Source: Akkermansiaceae bacterium
GTDB taxonomy: Bacteria; Verrucomicrobiota; Verrucomicrobiia; Verrucomicrobiales; Akkermansiaceae
Direction: 5' to 3'
Length of the DNA: 41,881 nt
Assembly (NCBI GenBank): GCA_028822695.1
Contig: JAPKDA010000011.1
Coordinates: forward strand, 1-41,881
In this document: positions 25,850-34,506 of the stretch, in pieces
Layout: the number at the start of each line of letters is the position of its first letter
Numbering within the stretch: position 1 is the first letter of the stretch
The notes under the pieces: generated by a model
What the model saw: only the letters and a program-made list of their open reading frames with translations
What the model was told of the DNA's origin: nothing
Database searches by the model: none
Position numbers and translations under genes: made by a program

Positions 25850-26788
25850 ATGCGTATTGTTTTCATGGGGACGGGGGAGATTGCCCTCCCTTGCTTGCGG
25901 GCTCTGTTGGCTTCCCAGCATGAGGTTTGTGCGGTGGTGACTCAGCCGGATCGTCCGGTGGGGCGGCATCAGGAGATGCATCCTCCGGGGCCGAAGGTGA
26001 TGGCGCAGGAGGCGGGGATTCCGGTTTTGCAGCCGGAGAAGCTTAGCAATGCCGAGGACCTTGCCGAGTTGGCGGCCTTTGCGCCGGAGTTGATTGTGGT
26101 GATGGCGTATGGGCAAATTTTGTCGATGGACGTGATTGAGCTACCGACGGTGGGCTGCATCAATGTGCATGCGTCGTTGTTGCCGCGGCATCGTGGGGCG
26201 TCGTGTATTCAGGCGGCGATCGCGGATGGGGATGAGGAGAGCGGGGTGACCATCATGCATGTGGTGAAGAAGCTTGATGCGGGAGATGTGATACTCCGAA
26301 AGAGGGTTTCGATCGGCGCGGGTGAGACGGGTGGGGACTTGCACGATCGTCTGGCGGAATTGTCGCCACCGGTCTTGTTGGAGGCGATGGAGGGCTTGGA
26401 GGCGGGGACGTCGGAGCGTGAAGTGCAGGATGAAGCGCTCTCGACCTATGCGCCCAAATTACTCCGGGCGGATGGGAAGATTGATTGGAGTGTTTCGGCG
26501 GCGGAGTTGTCACGGCGTATCCGTGCTTACGATCCCTGGCCGGGGACCTTTGCGGTGTTCAAGGATGGGAAAGGGAGGGAGCGGCGCTTGAAGATCTATC
26601 CGGGGACGGAGGCGGTAGAGGTCGCTGGAGGTCCGGGGGCGGTTCGGGTGGAAGAGGATGGTGTGGTGGTTTGTTGCGGCGAGGGGGGCTTGCGCCTGTC
26701 GAGTGTGCAACCGGAGGGGGGACGGCGGATGACCGTGGCGGAATTTGTGGTCGGTCACGGGTTTGGTGACGGGGGACAGCTCTTTTAG
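25850..26788 (+). CDS. fmt: Methionyl-tRNA formyltransferase
   Basis: Fmt formylates the methionine of initiator tRNA using 10-formyl-tetrahydrofolate. The 312 residues match the family. The N-terminal domain begins with MRIVFMGTGEIALPCL. The folate/catalytic region is GCINVHASLLPRHRGASCIQ (about residues 101-120), and the catalytic aspartate sits in KKLDAGDVI (about 140-148). The C-terminal OB-like domain starts near residue 205. In the catalytic loop RHRGASC stands where RWRGAAP is more usual; the surrounding residues are conserved. The ATG at 25850 lies five bases after the adenylate-kinase-like gene. The usual partner, peptide deformylase, is not adjacent. Confidence 0.95.
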   Translation: MRIVFMGTGEIALPCLRALLASQHEVCAVVTQPDRPVGRHQEMHPPGPKVMAQEAGIPVLQPEKLSNAEDLAELAAFAPELIVVMAYGQILSMDVIELPTVGCINVHASLLPRHRGASCIQAAIADGDEESGVTIMHVVKKLDAGDVILRKRVSIGAGETGGDLHDRLAELSPPVLLEAMEGLEAGTSEREVQDEALSTYAPKLLRADGKIDWSVSAAELSRRIRAYDPWPGTFAVFKDGKGRERRLKIYPGTEAVEVAGGPGAVRVEEDGVVVCCGEGGLRLSSVQPEGGRRMTVAEFVVGHGFGDGGQLF

Positions 26789-26824
26789 CTGGAGAAGATT
26801 GCGTGGGGAGTACATTCTTAAGCA

Positions 26825-27364
26825 ATGCGAACAACCTTACTGGTTCTTTTCTGCGTTCTGCCAATGGCACTTTCCGCGGTCACGGTGGAAGTGGTGCGGT
26901 TGTATCAGCCGATCTCGCTGCACGGAACTGATGGTGCGGGAGACGAGGATGGCGATGAGGTGATGCAGGCAGCGGTGATGTCCCGCCCGATGGCGTTGGC
27001 CGGAGCGATTCCGGAAGATTTGGTGAAGGCGGTGGGTGATCCCTGCAAGATTGCGTCTAACAGCCCGGCATATACGATCGAGGAAGCGAACCTTCTGCTG
27101 ATTTGCAAGATCGGGTTGTCGGTGGAGATGCTGGAGGACCGCTTGTTGGTGCGTCTGGATATTTCGAAGCTGGCGATGCCCGAGGAGGTGGATCTGACGG
27201 CCCGCCAGGTGCTGACAATGTCGATCAAGTCGATTCGGCGGACCTTGGAGGCCTATTTTGCCCACAGTGACGAAAATCTTCCCTGGGAGGTGCGGATTAC
27301 GGGGACGAAGGAGTCCAATGCGAGTCTGAAGAACTTGTCGGCGAAGTACACGGTGGGCGAGTAA
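26825..27364 (+). CDS. Small exported protein of unknown function
   Basis: This is a 179-residue protein with a likely signal peptide (MRTTLLVLFCVLPMALSAV, cleavage near 17-18). The mature part mixes beta strands and helices, without recognised motifs: an acidic stretch (DGAGDEDGDEV, about 36-46), a central amphipathic part (about 86-120) and a helical segment (LTMSIKSIRRTLEAYF, about 130-145). It stands between fmt and pyrH with 36 and 87 bases on either side. The coding frame has the same G-rich composition as its neighbours, supporting a real gene. Confidence 0.6.
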   Translation: MRTTLLVLFCVLPMALSAVTVEVVRLYQPISLHGTDGAGDEDGDEVMQAAVMSRPMALAGAIPEDLVKAVGDPCKIASNSPAYTIEEANLLLICKIGLSVEMLEDRLLVRLDISKLAMPEEVDLTARQVLTMSIKSIRRTLEAYFAHSDENLPWEVRITGTKESNASLKNLSAKYTVGE

Positions 27365-27451
27365 TCTTCCCTTGGAGGATTTTCCCCCTTGCACCCCCGG
27401 GATAGGCTGCTTTCATCCGCATTTAACGTGAGTGGACTAAGCGAAGGGGAG

Positions 27452-28177
27452 ATGCGGCCAATTAAACGAGCGATTCTGAAATTGAGTGGGGAGGCCTTGC
27501 GAGAGCCAGGCAGCACGGACAATATTTCTCCGGAGATTGTGAGCCGGATCGCCGGGGAGATTCAGGCGGCAGTGGCGACCGGAGTGGAGCTCGGGGTGGT
27601 TGTGGGCGGTGGGAATTTCTGGCGGGGAGCGAGTGCCAGTGCGCGGGGGATGGACCGATCGACGGCCGACTACATGGGGATGTTGGCGACGGTGATGAAT
27701 GCGTTGGCGTTGCAAGCTGCTCTGGAGGCTCTCGAGGTGACCTGTGTGGTGCAGTCGGCGATTGAGATGAAGAACGTGGCGGAGCCGTTCATCCGGCGGA
27801 AAGCGGATCGGCATTTGTCCCAGGGGCGCGTGGTGATCTTTGCCGCGGGCACAGGGAGTCCGTTCTTTTCGACCGACACGACTGCCGCTCTACGGGCGAA
27901 CGAGATGGGCGCGACGATTATCCTGAAGGCGACCATGGTGGATGGGGTTTACGATGCGGATCCGAAGTTGGTGCCTAGTGCGGTCCGCTACGAGAAGGTG
28001 AGTTTCCACACTTGTATTACCAAACAGCTGAAGGTCATGGATGCGACCGCATTTAGCCTTTGTATGGATAACAACATTCCGATTATTGTTTTTGATCTCG
28101 CGCCTGAAGGGAACATCCAGCGCGCCTTGTGTGGTGAGCGGATTGGAACCGTGGTGCAACTTGAAGTCGAAGCCTAA
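27452..28177 (+). CDS. pyrH: UMP kinase
   Basis: PyrH phosphorylates UMP to UDP as a hexamer in the cytoplasm. The ATG at 27452 directly follows a purine-rich stretch and gives a 241-residue protein starting [16 protein letters not shown], which is the usual N-terminus; a TTG at 27389 would add an unlikely extension. The nucleotide-binding glycine-rich region ([11 protein letters not shown]) is at about residues 49-59. The ATP-site stretches [15 protein letters not shown] and [10 protein letters not shown] follow in the expected order. frr begins 12 bases later; pyrH-frr is a conserved pair. The rpsB and tsf genes that often precede them are not here. Confidence 0.97.
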   Translation: MRPIKRAILKLSGEALREPGSTDNISPEIVSRIAGEIQAAVATGVELGVVVGGGNFWRGASASARGMDRSTADYMGMLATVMNALALQAALEALEVTCVVQSAIEMKNVAEPFIRRKADRHLSQGRVVIFAAGTGSPFFSTDTTAALRANEMGATIILKATMVDGVYDADPKLVPSAVRYEKVSFHTCITKQLKVMDATAFSLCMDNNIPIIVFDLAPEGNIQRALCGERIGTVVQLEVEA

Positions 28178-28189
28178 CCAACCCTAGTC

Positions 28190-28756
28190 ATGCCAGCACA
28201 AGAGACGATTAAGAAGACAGAGACCGCGATGCAAAAGACGGTGGAACACATGGTGCAGGAGTTTTCCTCCGTGCGCACCGGGAAGGCCTCGCCGGCCCTC
28301 GTGGATAATCTGGATGTGATGGTGGCGAGCTACGGCAGCAAGATGAAGCTGAAGGCCTTGGCGGTGATTACCACGCCTGAGCCGCGAATGATCATGATCC
28401 AGCCATTTGATCCCAGCACGACCGGGGATATCGACAAGGCGATCCGGGAGAGCAAGTTGGGATTGAATCCGGTGGATGACGGTCGGAGTCTGCGTTTGCC
28501 GATTCCTGAGCTGTCCGAGGAGCGCCGGATTGATTTGGTAAAGAGCGTGAAGGCGATGGCCGAGGAGTCCCGGGTGCGGGTCCGGGCCTGCCGGAAGGAG
28601 GGAATGGATGCCGCGAAGAAGTTGAAGGCGGATGGGGAGATCACCGAAGACGGCATGCGGGATCTTGAGGGCGACGTGCAGAAGCTCACTGACAAGTTTG
28701 TCAAAGAGGTGGATACCGCGCTGGCGTCGAAGGAGAAGGAAGTGATGACGGTTTAG
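28190..28756 (+). CDS. frr: Ribosome recycling factor
   Basis: This factor, with EF-G, splits ribosomes after termination. The 188 residues match the family. The two-helix start has the conserved EFSSVRTGKASPALVDNLDV stretch (about residues 24-43), and the small beta domain includes YGSKMKLKALAVITTPEPRM (about 48-67) and IRESKLGLNP (near 85). The C-terminal helices carry KSVKAMAEESRVRVRACRKE (about 122-141). It follows pyrH by 12 bases and is probably translated from the same transcript. Confidence 0.97.
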   Translation: MPAQETIKKTETAMQKTVEHMVQEFSSVRTGKASPALVDNLDVMVASYGSKMKLKALAVITTPEPRMIMIQPFDPSTTGDIDKAIRESKLGLNPVDDGRSLRLPIPELSEERRIDLVKSVKAMAEESRVRVRACRKEGMDAAKKLKADGEITEDGMRDLEGDVQKLTDKFVKEVDTALASKEKEVMTV

Positions 28757-28884
28757 GGGTGGGTGCGTGGGGCGATCGTCTCGGTTGCCCTAGAGCAGTG
28801 ATGTCCACGGAGCCAAAGCATATCATCGAACATTGCCTGATTGAGCGTGGGCTTCGCCGAGGGGTTTGATCATGACCGAGACGG

Positions 28885-29247
28885 TCACGCCACGGTGATG
28901 GGGCGGTTGCGCCACTTGATGATGGTGGCGGAGAGGTAGGCGGCGGAGACGAGGAGGAAGGCGCAGAGGAGAAGGTTTTGGGGGTCGGTGAAGTTGAGTT
29001 CGCGGGCCCAGAGGAGGGTGAAGACGCTTTTGGCGCCGGTGAGGACGGCGAGGAAGGAGAGGAAGCCCGCGGCCATGAACCCGTGGAGGCGGTTCTTGAT
29101 GGCGAAGAGGGCGCAGATGAGGGCACTGCCGCCGAAGAAGATACCGGTATAGGCCAGGGGGGCTTCTTCGAGGGAGAGGCCGGTGCTGAGGGCGCCGATG
29201 CCGATGCCAAGAAGGGCGGCGGCGTAGAGAAAGTTGAGTAAGAGCAT
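28885..29247 (-). CDS. Small four-helix membrane protein
   Basis: This is a 120-residue protein with about four membrane helices (about 4-22, 33-50, 56-72 and 88-108) and short loops. No recognised family motif can be seen. It is the only minus-strand gene between 21.6 and 41.9 kb. It is divergent from the AsmA-like gene, the two starts being about 40 bases apart. Its stop codon lies within a 6-3-6 inverted repeat (28873-28887). Confidence 0.55.
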   Translation of the reverse strand: MLLLNFLYAAALLGIGIGALSTGLSLEEAPLAYTGIFFGGSALICALFAIKNRLHGFMAAGFLSFLAVLTGAKSVFTLLWARELNFTDPQNLLLCAFLLVSAAYLSATIIKWRNRPITVA

Positions 29248-29286
29248 CGTTGCGTTTGGGGGCGGTCGTGGGCGAGGCTATCCCGG

Positions 29287-30690
29287 ATGGCACGGGCAAA
29301 GAAGACTGTTTTAGGGCGTTTGATCACGTGGGTGGTGAGGGTGGTTCTGGTGCTGGTGGTTCTCTTGGTCGGCCTGCTTACTTTTGCGGGGCGCTTTGTG
29401 ACGCCGGATTTTGTGGTGAGTAATGTGGAGGATTCCATCAATTGTCGGCTGGAGATCGAAGCAGTGAACGTGCAGGTCTTGCGGTTTCCTTCCCGAATCG
29501 TTCTGAAGGGGATCAAGCTCGGGCCGCGGGATGAGTTCGTGGGGCGACCTTTGGCAGAGCGGTCGGCGATGGACTCTTCGGCGATCGAGCTTGGGGAGGT
29601 GCGGCTGGAGGTGGGTTTGCTGGGATTATTGTCCCGGAAGCTTGAGGTGAAGGAACTCAGCTTTCTGGAGCCATCGGTTTCCTTGACGATTCTCGAAAGG
29701 GGGGGGAGCAACATCGAGGACTTGTTTCGGCCGTCGCCAGAAAAGGAGAAGAGGCGGAAGAAGAGGGGGAAGTGCCGGGGGGGTGCGCTGAATCTGGAAG
29801 AGGTCGGATTACTGGGCCGATTGGAGGGGGTGAGGATACAGGACGGTTCGATGGATGTTCATCTGGAGGAGACGGGCATGGTGATCGAGTTGAGGGAACT
29901 CGCGGTGTATTTGGATTCCATCGAGGTTGATCCGTTTGATTTGGCGAGAAGCAATGATGCACGGATGACGACGCGGGGAGAGATCACTTTGGCGTGGAAG
30001 GAGGAGGGGCAGGCGCCGAGCGGATTTCTTGAGGTCGACGGAGAGGCGACGGTGAAGCTCTTTGATCCGGAGACGGCGGATTTTGATCCAGAGGTGACCG
30101 GATTGTTGGCGTTGGGTGAGGGGTCCTATCTCAGTGCAAGGGTGCCACCGATCAGTAAGACCTGGGCGAAAATCGGGCGGGTGGCAAACTGGGGGATTCG
30201 GTGGGGAGGTTTGCCGGAACGGGCGACCTTTGGTCGAGGAGCGACGGTGGGGCTGCATTATTTCCACGAGCGCCTGACGGCCGTCGAGCCGATCTCGCTG
30301 GAGTTGGGGGATTGGGAGTTGGCGGCGCTGAAGGACTCGTGGATAGATTTGGCGGATGAGGAGCATGAGATTTCGGGGGAGTTTGTGGCCTCGAAGGGGG
30401 TGAGCGCTTTGTTGCGGTCTGGGATGATGACGGGTGTCGGCTTTGTCCATGATTCCGTCGAGGACGAGGTGGCGGCGGAGGTTGAGAAGGCGTGGTTTCA
30501 GGATGAGCGCTTGATTGCGCGGGTGCAGTCGTCGGGGAAGCTGTCTGATCCGGAGGTGGATGTGCTGAACAAGTTTCCGAAGCTGCGGGAGATCTTGAAG
30601 GAGGCTCTGAAGGACGAGGCGAAGGAGAAGTTGAAGGATTTGGGCGGGTCGTTGCTGGATCGATTGAAGGGTGGGGATGAGGAGGAGTGA
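29287..30690 (+). CDS. AsmA-like inner-membrane-anchored protein
   Basis: This 467-residue protein has one N-terminal membrane helix (about 12-36) after a basic start. The mature part, mainly beta strands, resembles the AsmA/DUF748 type: DSINCRLEIEAVNVQVLRFPSR at about 49 and repeated strand-turn patterns such as LEVKELSFLEPSVSL (about 117-131). A basic insertion (EKRRKKRGK) lies near 154-162. The C-terminus ends in a Lys/Glu-rich helix (LREILKEALKDEAKEKLKDL) typical of this group. Family members span the periplasm and are linked to outer-membrane lipid transport. That role here is inference, as no neighbour supports it. Confidence 0.65.
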   Translation: MARAKKTVLGRLITWVVRVVLVLVVLLVGLLTFAGRFVTPDFVVSNVEDSINCRLEIEAVNVQVLRFPSRIVLKGIKLGPRDEFVGRPLAERSAMDSSAIELGEVRLEVGLLGLLSRKLEVKELSFLEPSVSLTILERGGSNIEDLFRPSPEKEKRRKKRGKCRGGALNLEEVGLLGRLEGVRIQDGSMDVHLEETGMVIELRELAVYLDSIEVDPFDLARSNDARMTTRGEITLAWKEEGQAPSGFLEVDGEATVKLFDPETADFDPEVTGLLALGEGSYLSARVPPISKTWAKIGRVANWGIRWGGLPERATFGRGATVGLHYFHERLTAVEPISLELGDWELAALKDSWIDLADEEHEISGEFVASKGVSALLRSGMMTGVGFVHDSVEDEVAAEVEKAWFQDERLIARVQSSGKLSDPEVDVLNKFPKLREILKEALKDEAKEKLKDLGGSLLDRLKGGDEEE

Positions 30691-30785
30691 GGTGGGTTGG
30701 GAGAGATTTGACCGCTGATTTCACTGATTTCTCTGGTTGGGAAAGTTAGGATTGCGACCGGGGAAAGCGGGATTAGCCTGTCGGC

Positions 30786-31265
30786 ATGATCGACATGTTG
30801 GTGCGCCTTTACGACCTGCCTCCGTCTGCGGAACTCTATGAGCGGGTCACGAGTGCGGGTATCGTGCTGCGGAGGCCGGGAGCCTATGAGAGGCATCTGG
30901 TGGCGGATTGGGCCGGGGAGAATTTTTCGGCGAAGTGGAAGAGCGAAGTGGAGGTGGCCTTTGCGCGGCAGCCGGTGAGTTGTTTCATCGCGACGCGGGA
31001 GCAGAAGATTCTGGGGTTTGCGTGTTACGACACGAGTGCGAAGGGGTTCTTCGGACCGACCGGAGTGGCGGAGGCGGCCCGGGGGACGGGGATTGGCAAG
31101 GCCCTGTTGTTCAAGGCACTCGAGGGCTTGCGAGAGAGTGGGTATGCCTATGGCTTCATTGGTGGGGTCGGGCCGAGGGAATATTACGAGAACGCCTGTG
31201 GGGCGGTGGCGGTGCCGGGGAGTGATCCGGGGATATACGCCGATCTTTTGCCGGAACCTGAGTGA
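30786..31265 (+). CDS. GNAT family N-acetyltransferase
   Basis: This is a 159-residue acetyltransferase. The acetyl-CoA-binding segment VAEAARGTGIGKALLFKALE (about residues 93-112) contains the R-x-x-G-x-G-type loop. The preceding strand (GFACYDTSAKGFFGPTG, about 77-93) is the usual beta-4. Domain length is typical. Substrate cannot be inferred. It ends one base before the UbiE/MenG start, so the two genes are probably co-transcribed, though a functional link is not obvious. Confidence 0.8.
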   Translation: MIDMLVRLYDLPPSAELYERVTSAGIVLRRPGAYERHLVADWAGENFSAKWKSEVEVAFARQPVSCFIATREQKILGFACYDTSAKGFFGPTGVAEAARGTGIGKALLFKALEGLRESGYAYGFIGGVGPREYYENACGAVAVPGSDPGIYADLLPEPE

Positions 31266-31266
31266 G

Positions 31267-31989
31267 ATGAGTCGCGTTATGGAGAGTGAGAAGAGTGAAG
31301 CGCCTGGTCAGGATCAGGATGCGGGATTTGTGCGTGGTGCCTTTGCGAAGATTGCGGATCGCTACGTGTTGACCAATCACGTATTGAGTGCGGGGACGGA
31401 CATCTTGTGGAGGAAGAAAGGGGGTCGTTTGGTGCGCGATTGGGAGCCGAAGAAAATTTTGGATGTGGCGACGGGGACGGGGGACCTGGCCTTGGAGATG
31501 CAGAAGGCCTGTCCGGAGGCTGAGGTGACTGGCTCGGATTTTTGTGAAGAGATGTTGGTGCATGCCAAGCGGCGGGGGGTTCGGGAGACTTTGGTGGCGG
31601 ATGGCTTGGCTTTGCCGTTCGAGGACGGGAGTTTCGATGTGGCGACGGTGGCTTTTGGTTTGCGGAACATGGGAAGCTGGGACGGTGGGTTGAAGGAGTT
31701 GCATCGGGTGGTACGTCCCGGAGGACATGTGTTGGTGTTGGATTTTTCGCTGCCGCGAGGCGTATTTCGTAAGCTGTATGCGTTCTACCTGAACAAGGTG
31801 TTACCGAAGATGGCGGGTGTCTTGACCGGGGAGCGGGAGGCCTATGAGTATTTGGCGGGATCGATCGAGCGTTTTCCAAGTGGGGAGGGGATGTTGGATC
31901 GGTTTCGGGCGGCGGGCTTCGAGGAGGTGGCTTGGATTCCGTTGAGCGGCGGGATTGCCTCGATCTATACCGGTCAGGTGGCGGGCTGA
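31267..31989 (+). CDS. UbiE/MenG-type methyltransferase (demethylmenaquinone or ubiquinone C-methyltransferase)
   Basis: This SAM-dependent methyltransferase is of the UbiE/MenG family, which puts a methyl group on the quinone ring. The ATG at 31267 follows the previous stop by one base and yields 240 residues. The family start FVRGAFAKIADRYVLTNHVLSAG (about 19-41) leads to the SAM motif LDVATGTGDLALEM (about 63-76), the acidic loop GSDFCEEML, the VAFGLRNM stretch and the signature LVLDFSLPRG. The C-terminus LSGGIASIYTGQ matches family ends. The open frame extends upstream, but only the ATG at 31267 gives a normal N-terminus. Menaquinone is the more likely quinone, as an inference from the organism type. 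Confidence 0.94.
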   Translation: MSRVMESEKSEAPGQDQDAGFVRGAFAKIADRYVLTNHVLSAGTDILWRKKGGRLVRDWEPKKILDVATGTGDLALEMQKACPEAEVTGSDFCEEMLVHAKRRGVRETLVADGLALPFEDGSFDVATVAFGLRNMGSWDGGLKELHRVVRPGGHVLVLDFSLPRGVFRKLYAFYLNKVLPKMAGVLTGEREAYEYLAGSIERFPSGEGMLDRFRAAGFEEVAWIPLSGGIASIYTGQVAG

Positions 31990-32027
31990 GGCTTGCGCAG
32001 CGGCTGGAAAGCACTAGGGTGCGAGTC

Positions 32028-33122
32028 ATGTCGATTGAGGGATTTGCGAATCAGTTTGTCTGTGACTTGGTAGCCTACGAACCGGGTAAGCCGATCGAAG
32101 AGACGGCACGGGAGTTGGGCTTGGATCCGGCAGACATCGTGAAGTTGGCCAGTAACGAGAATCCGTTGGGGCCGTCGCCATTGGCGAAGACGGCGATGCG
32201 GGAGGCCTTGGAGGTAGCGCACATTTATCCTGATGGTGGTGCGTGGAAACTGCGCAAGGCGATCGCGGAGAAATATGGGGTGGGGATGGAGAACGTGGTT
32301 CCGGGGAACGGGTCGAATGAGATCATCGAGTTGCTCTGTCACTGTTTCCTGAAACCGGGCGCGGCCTTGATCGCGGCAGAGCACGCTTTTGTCGTCTACA
32401 AATTGATGGCGACCTTATTTGGCGCGGACTACATCGAAGTGCCTGATCCGGACTTTGTGCACGATCTGGATGCGATGGCAGATGCGATCACGCCGGAGAC
32501 GCGACTGGTGTTTATTGCGAATCCGAATAACCCGACCGGGACTTTGGTTGGGCAGGACGAGATTGATCGTTTCATGGATCGATTGCCGGATCACGTGATT
32601 GCGGTGTTCGATGAAGCGTATCACGAGTTTTTGACCGATGCTCCGGACACGGTGAAATTTGTGAAGGAAGGGCGCAACGTGGTGGTGATGCGAACCTTTT
32701 CAAAGGCGCAGGGTTTGGCGGCTTTGAGAATTGGATTTGGTTTGGCTTCCTCGCCGATTGCCGCGCTGTTGCACAAGGCCCGGCAGCCCTTCAATGCGAA
32801 CGCGATTGCGCAGGCAGGTGCCTTGGCGGCGATGGCGGATGATGATCACGTGAGGAAAACCGTCGCGAACAACAACGAGGGCTTGGCGCTTTTCCACGAA
32901 GAGTTCGGGAAGCGGAATCTCCGCTACGTGACGAGTGTGGCTAATTTCGTTTTGGTGGAGGTTGGAGACGGGGATCGGGTTTTCTCGGAGATGCTCAAGA
33001 GCGGGGTCATTGTCCGGGCCATGCGGGGCTATAAATTGCCTGGGTGGGTAAGGATTTCAGTGGGGACGCCGGCGGAGAATCGCCGTTGTTTGGAGGTCCT
33101 TGATAAGGTCCTCGCTGATTGA
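32028..33122 (+). CDS. hisC: Histidinol-phosphate aminotransferase
   Basis: HisC is a PLP enzyme making histidinol phosphate; relatives of this group can also act on aromatic amino acids. The ATG at 32028 gives 364 residues, normal for the family. The PLP lysine is K226 in TFSKAQGLAALRIGFG. The substrate-binding loop LASNENPLGPS (about 42-52), the FIANPNNPTGTLV segment (about 162-174) and the C-terminal VRISVGTPAENRR are all present. It follows UbiE/MenG by 38 bases. No other his genes are in the window, a scattered arrangement. Use of aromatic substrates is possible and cannot be excluded. Confidence 0.93.
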   Translation: MSIEGFANQFVCDLVAYEPGKPIEETARELGLDPADIVKLASNENPLGPSPLAKTAMREALEVAHIYPDGGAWKLRKAIAEKYGVGMENVVPGNGSNEIIELLCHCFLKPGAALIAAEHAFVVYKLMATLFGADYIEVPDPDFVHDLDAMADAITPETRLVFIANPNNPTGTLVGQDEIDRFMDRLPDHVIAVFDEAYHEFLTDAPDTVKFVKEGRNVVVMRTFSKAQGLAALRIGFGLASSPIAALLHKARQPFNANAIAQAGALAAMADDDHVRKTVANNNEGLALFHEEFGKRNLRYVTSVANFVLVEVGDGDRVFSEMLKSGVIVRAMRGYKLPGWVRISVGTPAENRRCLEVLDKVLAD

Positions 33123-33168
33123 CATGGCGGGGTTGCCGGGGTATTTACTAGGGCACCCCGACTATAAG

Positions 33169-34506
33169 ATGAGCCAAACCGTCCAACCGGATACCCGGAA
33201 TTTTCTATGCGACCACTGCGGGGGGGAAATACGGATTTCGTATGATCTGCCTCCGACGGTGGCTCCCTGCCCTCATTGCAGTGGAGAGATCACTTCTCCT
33301 CCTCCGCCTCTTCCCAAGAGGTCGGAGAATCTAGCGGTGGCCCCTCCCGAGGAGCCGGAGATGGATTTTGCGTCGAAAGAGGGGCGGTTGGAGGAAGGGA
33401 AGGAAGCGGAAGAAAAGGCAGCCGCGGAGGAGAACGCGGCGGAGCGTCTCGCTGCGGAGAAGGTCGCTGCGGAGAAGTTGGAGCGCTCGGTGAGCGTGAA
33501 GGAGAAGGCTGCTCCTGATGATTTTCTGGAGTCGGAGGAGGCGGGAAGTCGGAGTCGTGCGATCCCAGAGATTTTGTTCCTGGTTGCGATGCTGGTGCTT
33601 GCCGGTTTGGTGGTGGGTGGAGTGATTTTATTGCGATCGAGAGGCAAGGATGAGCCGAAGCCGCTCGTTCCTGAGATGGACAATGCGCGATTTATCAGGG
33701 AGGGCTGGAAGAATGTGGCGACAGAGCAGCTGCGAGGATTTCTCGACGCGGAAGGAGCGGAGGAGAAGGCCAAGTTTGTGATCGGTGGTTCGGCGCGGGT
33801 GGCGGAGATGGAGGCCTTCTACAGTTCGATCGCACTCGATGAATCGGACACGCCGTTGGATGCGTTTGGTCACCAGGATCAGGATCTTGTCGATCGTGAA
33901 GGCGGGGTATTCTTGATGCAGTATGAGCGGCCGGCACAGTTTGATATCCGTGAATTTTTCCGGACGGTAGAGACTCTCGAAGTGCGGTATGATCTGGAAG
34001 AAGCGGATCAGCTGTTATCGAGCGTCAACAAGTCGCAGTACTTTGCGATGGCCCCGGTCAAGGCGATGGCGTTTTTCAAGCGGGACGGGAACAAGCTGCA
34101 GTTGGACTGGACTACCTACGTGCAGACTAAGTATCGGACGCTGAAGAAGTTTTCCGGGTATCCGGCGGCAGGAACAAGCGGAGTGTTTCGGGTCATGTTG
34201 CAGGAGGATATTCCGGATCTGTCGACGGGGAATGCTGCGGCGATCCGGACCTATCGGGCGATGGACCCGGGAAACAGCAGCGATTACGTGAAGGTTCCGG
34301 TGGCGGAAAATTCCGAGGTCGGGCAGTTGGTTTCCGAGTTGAAGCGGGTCATTTTCTGGGAGTTTCTCGGACTTGGCGGTGTGGAGGGGAATACCGAAAC
34401 GGTACCAGAGCCCGAGGAGCTTGATCCAGGGTTTCCCGTTGGTGAGTCAGCGGTCTCTGAGGTCGCGAAGGGTGCTGCGGACGGGGTTGAGACGCCGGAG
34501 TCATGA
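33169..34506 (+). CDS. Zinc-ribbon, single-pass membrane protein of unknown function
   Basis: This 445-residue protein starts with an N-terminal zinc ribbon (CDHCGG, then CPHC, about residues 14-35). An Ala/Glu/Lys-rich charged tract follows (about 70-115, EEKAAAEENAAERLAAEKVA), then a single membrane helix (about 132-152). The C-terminal domain (about 165-425) has no recognised motifs. An ATG at 33124 would add 15 residues; the ATG at 33169 gives the ribbon directly. Its stop overlaps the mnmE start (ATGA), so the two are translationally coupled. The ribbon-plus-helix layout with an extracytoplasmic domain recurs in PVC proteins of unknown role. Confidence 0.65.
   Translation: MSQTVQPDTRNFLCDHCGGEIRISYDLPPTVAPCPHCSGEITSPPPPLPKRSENLAVAPPEEPEMDFASKEGRLEEGKEAEEKAAAEENAAERLAAEKVAAEKLERSVSVKEKAAPDDFLESEEAGSRSRAIPEILFLVAMLVLAGLVVGGVILLRSRGKDEPKPLVPEMDNARFIREGWKNVATEQLRGFLDAEGAEEKAKFVIGGSARVAEMEAFYSSIALDESDTPLDAFGHQDQDLVDREGGVFLMQYERPAQFDIREFFRTVETLEVRYDLEEADQLLSSVNKSQYFAMAPVKAMAFFKRDGNKLQLDWTTYVQTKYRTLKKFSGYPAAGTSGVFRVMLQEDIPDLSTGNAAAIRTYRAMDPGNSSDYVKVPVAENSEVGQLVSELKRVIFWEFLGLGGVEGNTETVPEPEELDPGFPVGESAVSEVAKGAADGVETPES

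Noticed and set aside
28801-28869. A 22-residue open frame starting with ATG between frr and the small membrane protein
   Set aside because: It is too short to judge, has no ribosome binding site and shows no coding signal beyond the start and stop.
28873-28887. A perfect 6-3-6 inverted repeat (TGACCG/CGGTCA) possibly acting as a terminator
   Set aside because: There is no T run on either side, and it overlaps a stop codon; a stem of six bases occurs often by chance in G+C-rich DNA.
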